Below, piece after piece: positions 60,797-64,000 of a stretch of DNA of 64,000 nucleotides (its first letter is position 1; each line of letters opens with the position of its first letter). The stretch is from assembly GCA_049568075.1 (NCBI GenBank), contig CP144911.1; one strand, given 5' to 3'. The notes beneath the pieces were generated by a model. The model was not told the origin of the DNA, did no database searches, and saw nothing but the letters and a program-made list of their open reading frames with translations. A program made the translations under genes and the position numbers. This DNA comes from Gottfriedia sp049568075 (GTDB lineage Bacteria; Bacillota; Bacilli; Bacillales; Bacillaceae_G).

Positions 60797-62047
60797 TTAA
60801 ATATTTGCATCGGCTTTTTCAATTGTTATGCCTAGTTTTTTTGCAACAAAACCTGTTGTACTAGCTTGTATAAGAATGGTCATTAATATTGCTATGAAAG
60901 TGACAGTTGTAATTTCGTCTGCATAATTCACTCCCGCAGCAACAATCATCCCGGAAAGTGCTGCAGGAATAACGCCTGTTTCACGTACCCAGAACATAAA
61001 AATAATTTCATTCCATTTCCATTTTGCAATTCGATCGGGCCATGTACAAATGAGAACAGTAATTGGTCTTGCAATAAACATGAAAATTAGAACAATCAAT
61101 ATTCCTTGTAACCAAAATTTGCTTAAAATATGAAAATTTACTTGGGACCCTAGTAGCATAAAAATAAGTGTTCTCATAATTAATGTTGTTGAATCTGAAA
61201 AATGAGCGTCGGTTGATTTCGTTTTATCTGATATTTGAAAATGAAATAATTGAGGATTACCTAATATCAGACCAGCTGTAAAAGTTGCCATAAATCCACT
61301 TGAATGTATGTAACCAGCTAAAAGATATGAACTGATTGCAGCGACAAAACTTACAATTGTACTAAATCTTTGAAGCAATTCCCATCTATGCTCCGAAGTA
61401 AGAAAAACAGCAAGGAATCCTATAACGACTCCGACTATAATTCCACCCCCAGCTTCTCGAATAAAGCTCCATATACTAGATGTAATAGATAATTGTGTTT
61501 GCCCTAAAATAACACTGAGAATCGTAAATGCTAATATGGAACCTGTTGCATCATTAAAAGCAGATTCGCTTTCTACTGTTTGTTTAACTTTTTCTCTAAT
61601 TTTAACTTGTTTAAAGACTGGAATCAAAGTAGCTGGGTCTGTTGATGCAATAACTGAGGCAAGCAACAATGCATATAAAATGGGTATTTTTAATAAATAA
61701 AATGCAGTAAAGGCTACGACTGAGGCTGTAATGATCACACCAAGAATTGATAAAAGGGAAATTGTAATCCATACTTCTTTTAGAACTGAGAATTGAATGC
61801 CCCTACCACCTTCAAACAAAATTAGTACAGATCCAAGAACGATGATGAATTGATAAGCAGGAGATTCATTCGGTATTGAAATTAAGTTTAATCCAGGCTG
61901 CCCTAATATGATACCAAGTATCATAAACAAAGCAACATCAGGTATTTTAATTTTTTCAGCTAATTTCATAGCTAATAGTCCGAAAATTAATACAAGAACG
62001 ATGATATATAAATGATGTTCTACGACATTCATTACCTTTGATTCCAA
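60797..62047 (-). CDS. Cation:proton antiporter (CPA1/NhaP-like)
   Basis: A 416-residue membrane protein with about 12-13 helices. VLILFEGGRGIQFSVLKEVW, ASTDPATLIPVFKQVKI and ESAFNDATGSILAFTILSV are the CPA1 signatures (the DPA and ND pairs carry the ion-binding aspartates). It lacks a C-terminal RCK domain. TTG start at 62047 fits GAGAGGAG upstream; the next ATG would be five codons later. Na+/H+ or K+/H+ exchange; the position beside kdp and ktr suggests potassium or pH balance. Confidence 0.9.
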   Translation of the reverse strand: MESKVMNVVEHHLYIIVLVLIFGLLAMKLAEKIKIPDVALFMILGIILGQPGLNLISIPNESPAYQFIIVLGSVLILFEGGRGIQFSVLKEVWITISLLSILGVIITASVVAFTAFYLLKIPILYALLLASVIASTDPATLIPVFKQVKIREKVKQTVESESAFNDATGSILAFTILSVILGQTQLSITSSIWSFIREAGGGIIVGVVIGFLAVFLTSEHRWELLQRFSTIVSFVAAISSYLLAGYIHSSGFMATFTAGLILGNPQLFHFQISDKTKSTDAHFSDSTTLIMRTLIFMLLGSQVNFHILSKFWLQGILIVLIFMFIARPITVLICTWPDRIAKWKWNEIIFMFWVRETGVIPAALSGMIVAAGVNYADEITTVTFIAILMTILIQASTTGFVAKKLGITIEKADANI

Positions 62048-62243
62048 TTAAATTGCTCCTCTCAACACTTTTCAACTACTCATAGATTGACCTTGTTGTA
62101 TTAGAAATATTTATTAACTATTTCGTTATTATGGATAATTTTAATTATAATTTTTCTTCATTGGGAACTATAATGTTGAAAGTTTGAATGGGGGAAGTAG
62201 ATTTCCTTTTCAAAATTAGGCAAAAAAGAGAGGTAGTACTACT

Positions 62244-63584
62244 ATGAATAAAAAGTTGGAACCTTCGTTAGATCCTTCTAAAGTTTTAGTGTCTGGATTT
62301 GCCCTCATTATTTTAATTGGTAGTATATTTCTAACCCTTCCAATTGCAACTAGGGATGGTGAAGGTCTTAAGTTTTTAGATGCATTATTTACTTCTACTT
62401 CAGCTACTTGTGTAACGGGACTTGTGGTAGTGGATACTGGAACAACATTCACTTTATTTGGGCAATTAGTTATTTTGACACTCATACAAGTAGGTGGATT
62501 AGGCTTTATGACTTTTGCAACTTTTTTTGCTGTTATTCTAGGGAAGAGAATTTCTTTAAAGGAACGTTTATTACTGCAAGAGGCTTTAAATAACTTATCG
62601 ATTGCAGGTATTGTCCGTTTAGTGAAGAGAATCCTCATTTTTACTTTTATCATTGAATTAGTTGGGGGGATCTTGTTAGCATTTCGTTTTGCTTTTGATA
62701 TGCCAATAAAAAAAGCTATCTATTATGGACTATTTCATTCAATTTCAAACTTTAATAATGCAGGGTTTGATTTAATGGGTGATTTTAAAAGTCTAACTGG
62801 TTATGTAGCTGATCCACTTGTTACGATTGTTGTATGTTTATTGATTACACTTGGTGGAATTGGTTTTATTGTAATGAACGAACTATATGAATACAAGCAT
62901 ACTAAAATGCTCTCTTTACATACAAAAGTTGTTCTTCGTACAAGCATTATTTTATTGGTTGTAGGGACTGTCTTAATATTCTTATTGGAATTGCATAATC
63001 CAAAAACATTGCAACCATTATCGTGGTCAGGAAAATTACTTGGTTCTTTATATCAATCCGTGACACCTAGAACAGCAGGGTCAAATACATTGAATATTCC
63101 TGATTTAACGCAAACCACTCTTTTTATTACGATTATTCTTATGTTTATTGGAGCATCCCCAGGTTCTACTGGTGGTGGGATTAAAACTACTACATTTGCT
63201 ACTTTATTGGGAGCGGTTAGGTCTCAAGTTAAAGGGAAAGAAGATGTAGTCTTATTTAATCGAACGGTAATGTACGATACAATCTATAAGGCGCTTACAG
63301 TAACAATAAGTGGCCTTCTAATTGTAATGGTTGTTACTTTGGTTTTAACGATAACCGAACATGGTAAAGACTTCTTAATGATATTTTTCGAAGCAACTTC
63401 AGCTTTTGGCACCGTTGGGTTATCTATGGGGTTGACACCTGATTTAACGCCGCTTGGAAGAATTTTAATTATATTAACCATGTTTGCTGGTAGGGTTGGC
63501 CCATTGACGATTGCTTTTGCCGTCACTTTAAAAAGAAAATCGGATCCATTTAAACGTCCGAAAGGAAAAATTATGATAGGGTAA
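62244..63584 (+). CDS. ktrB: Ktr-type potassium uptake membrane subunit (KtrB/KtrD)
   Basis: A 446-residue TrkH/KtrB channel subunit with four pore loops: FTSTSATCVTGLVVVDTG, SISNFNNAGFDLMG, VTPRTAGSNTLN and ATSAFGTVGLSMGL, plus gating-region ASPGSTGGGIKTTTFATLL. It imports K+ with Na+ dependence when gated by a cytosolic KtrA/KtrC ring. That partner begins 34 bp downstream. RBS AGAGAGG. No c-di-AMP riboswitch was found upstream of this one. Confidence 0.94.
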   Translation: MNKKLEPSLDPSKVLVSGFALIILIGSIFLTLPIATRDGEGLKFLDALFTSTSATCVTGLVVVDTGTTFTLFGQLVILTLIQVGGLGFMTFATFFAVILGKRISLKERLLLQEALNNLSIAGIVRLVKRILIFTFIIELVGGILLAFRFAFDMPIKKAIYYGLFHSISNFNNAGFDLMGDFKSLTGYVADPLVTIVVCLLITLGGIGFIVMNELYEYKHTKMLSLHTKVVLRTSIILLVVGTVLIFLLELHNPKTLQPLSWSGKLLGSLYQSVTPRTAGSNTLNIPDLTQTTLFITIILMFIGASPGSTGGGIKTTTFATLLGAVRSQVKGKEDVVLFNRTVMYDTIYKALTVTISGLLIVMVVTLVLTITEHGKDFLMIFFEATSAFGTVGLSMGLTPDLTPLGRILIILTMFAGRVGPLTIAFAVTLKRKSDPFKRPKGKIMIG

Positions 63585-63617
63585 GTAGACCATAATGATT
63601 TTATAGGAGCATGTTAT

Positions 63618-64000
63618 ATGAAAAAACAATATGCAGTCATTGGACTTGGAAGATTTGGTTCGGGTATTGTAAATACTTTATTGGATCATGGAAATGAAGT
63701 GTTGGTTATTGATAATAATGATGAACGCATAAATGAGATTGCAGATCGAGCGACCCATGCGGTAATAGCAGATTCAACAAATGAGGAGTCATTAAAAGCA
63801 ATAGGAATCGGCAATTTCGACACAGTCATTGTAGCGATTGGAAATGATATGCAAGCCAGTATTTTGACAACATTAGTGTTAAATGATCTAAGTATTAATA
63901 AAATCGTCGTAAAGGCATTAAATAAGCAGCATGGTGAAGTATTGAAAAGAGTTGGTGCGGATTGGGTAATCTATCCAGAAAGGAATATGGGAGAACGTGT
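63618..64000 (+). CDS. ktrA: Ktr-type potassium uptake regulatory subunit (KtrA/KtrC), 3' truncated by window edge
   Basis: An open frame from ATG 63618 (behind ATAGGAGC) runs off the window after about 127 codons. It begins KKQYAVIGLGRFGSGIVNTL, a Rossmann RCK_N domain, with VLVIDNNDERI and VIYPERNMGER later, as in KtrA/KtrC. The RCK ring binds ATP/ADP, and its C-terminal domain (outside the window) is a known c-di-AMP binding site in the family. KtrB-then-KtrA order differs from B. subtilis ktrAB. Confidence 0.92.
   Translation, partial: MKKQYAVIGLGRFGSGIVNTLLDHGNEVLVIDNNDERINEIADRATHAVIADSTNEESLKAIGIGNFDTVIVAIGNDMQASILTTLVLNDLSINKIVVKALNKQHGEVLKRVGADWVIYPERNMGER

Overview
The window is chromosomal DNA from a low-GC, endospore-forming Firmicute of the Bacillaceae type. 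The signs are AT-rich sequence, AAGGAGG-type ribosome binding sites, GerA/GerB/GerC germination receptor genes, a Priestia megaterium-like gas vesicle cluster, an S-box (SAM-I) riboswitch, c-di-AMP (ydaO) riboswitches, and kdp/ktr potassium genes. No rRNA, tRNA, CRISPR array, prophage or intact insertion sequence was seen. The sequence does not identify a species.

Layout. 1-5.9 kb: tail of a GerC-type lipoprotein gene; an S-box-controlled operon (flavin monooxygenase plus ATP-grasp ligase); a histidine phosphatase; an aldo/keto reductase; a MerR/DUF3967 protein behind a perfect operator-like palindrome. 6.5-7.7 kb: an orphan GerC gene. 8-23.8 kb: a catabolic island of three operons. Each has a -24/-12 (sigma-54) promoter, and the sigma-54 activator gene (17.2-18.6 kb) lies among them. 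The operons encode (1) an amino-acid permease and a Glu/Leu/Phe/Val-type dehydrogenase; (2) a CoA transferase, an acyl-CoA dehydrogenase, a ThDP enzyme and an aldehyde dehydrogenase; (3) a Rieske oxygenase, a two-component Na+/solute symporter and a trimethylamine-dehydrogenase-like flavoenzyme. About 112-114 bp upstream of each predicted start is the same TGAGT-N15-TGAGT element, so the three appear to form one local regulon.

23.9-32.2 kb: a decayed LysR pseudogene, a large secreted double-module nucleotidase, an IcaB-like deacetylase, a DUF3870 protein, and a YkfB/YkfC-like pair for murein peptide recycling. 32.5-36.5 kb: a compact nine-gene gas vesicle operon in the order A-O/R-N-F-G-L-S-K-J. 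36.7-40.3 kb: a gerA-gerB-gerC germinant receptor operon. 40.5-42.4 kb: a MerR regulator that seems to lack a standard start codon, a YugP-like metallopeptidase and a VTT-domain membrane protein. 42.8-50.5 kb: reductive pyrimidine catabolism (PreT, PreA, dihydropyrimidinase) facing an omega-aminotransferase and a malonate-semialdehyde-type dehydrogenase, with a degenerate AT-rich tandem repeat between them. The ureidopropionase needed to join the two halves is not in the window.

50.8-59.5 kb: a potassium module built around two divergent c-di-AMP riboswitches. One leads leftward to DUF2294 and CBS-domain genes. The other leads rightward through a very long palindromic hairpin to two micropeptides (one is KdpF), kdpA, kdpB, kdpC and a KdpD-like protein made of two fused sensor modules with no histidine kinase. 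59.6-64 kb: an SDR and its MerR regulator with a 19-bp-spacer promoter, a CPA1-type antiporter, and Ktr potassium uptake genes running off the right edge.
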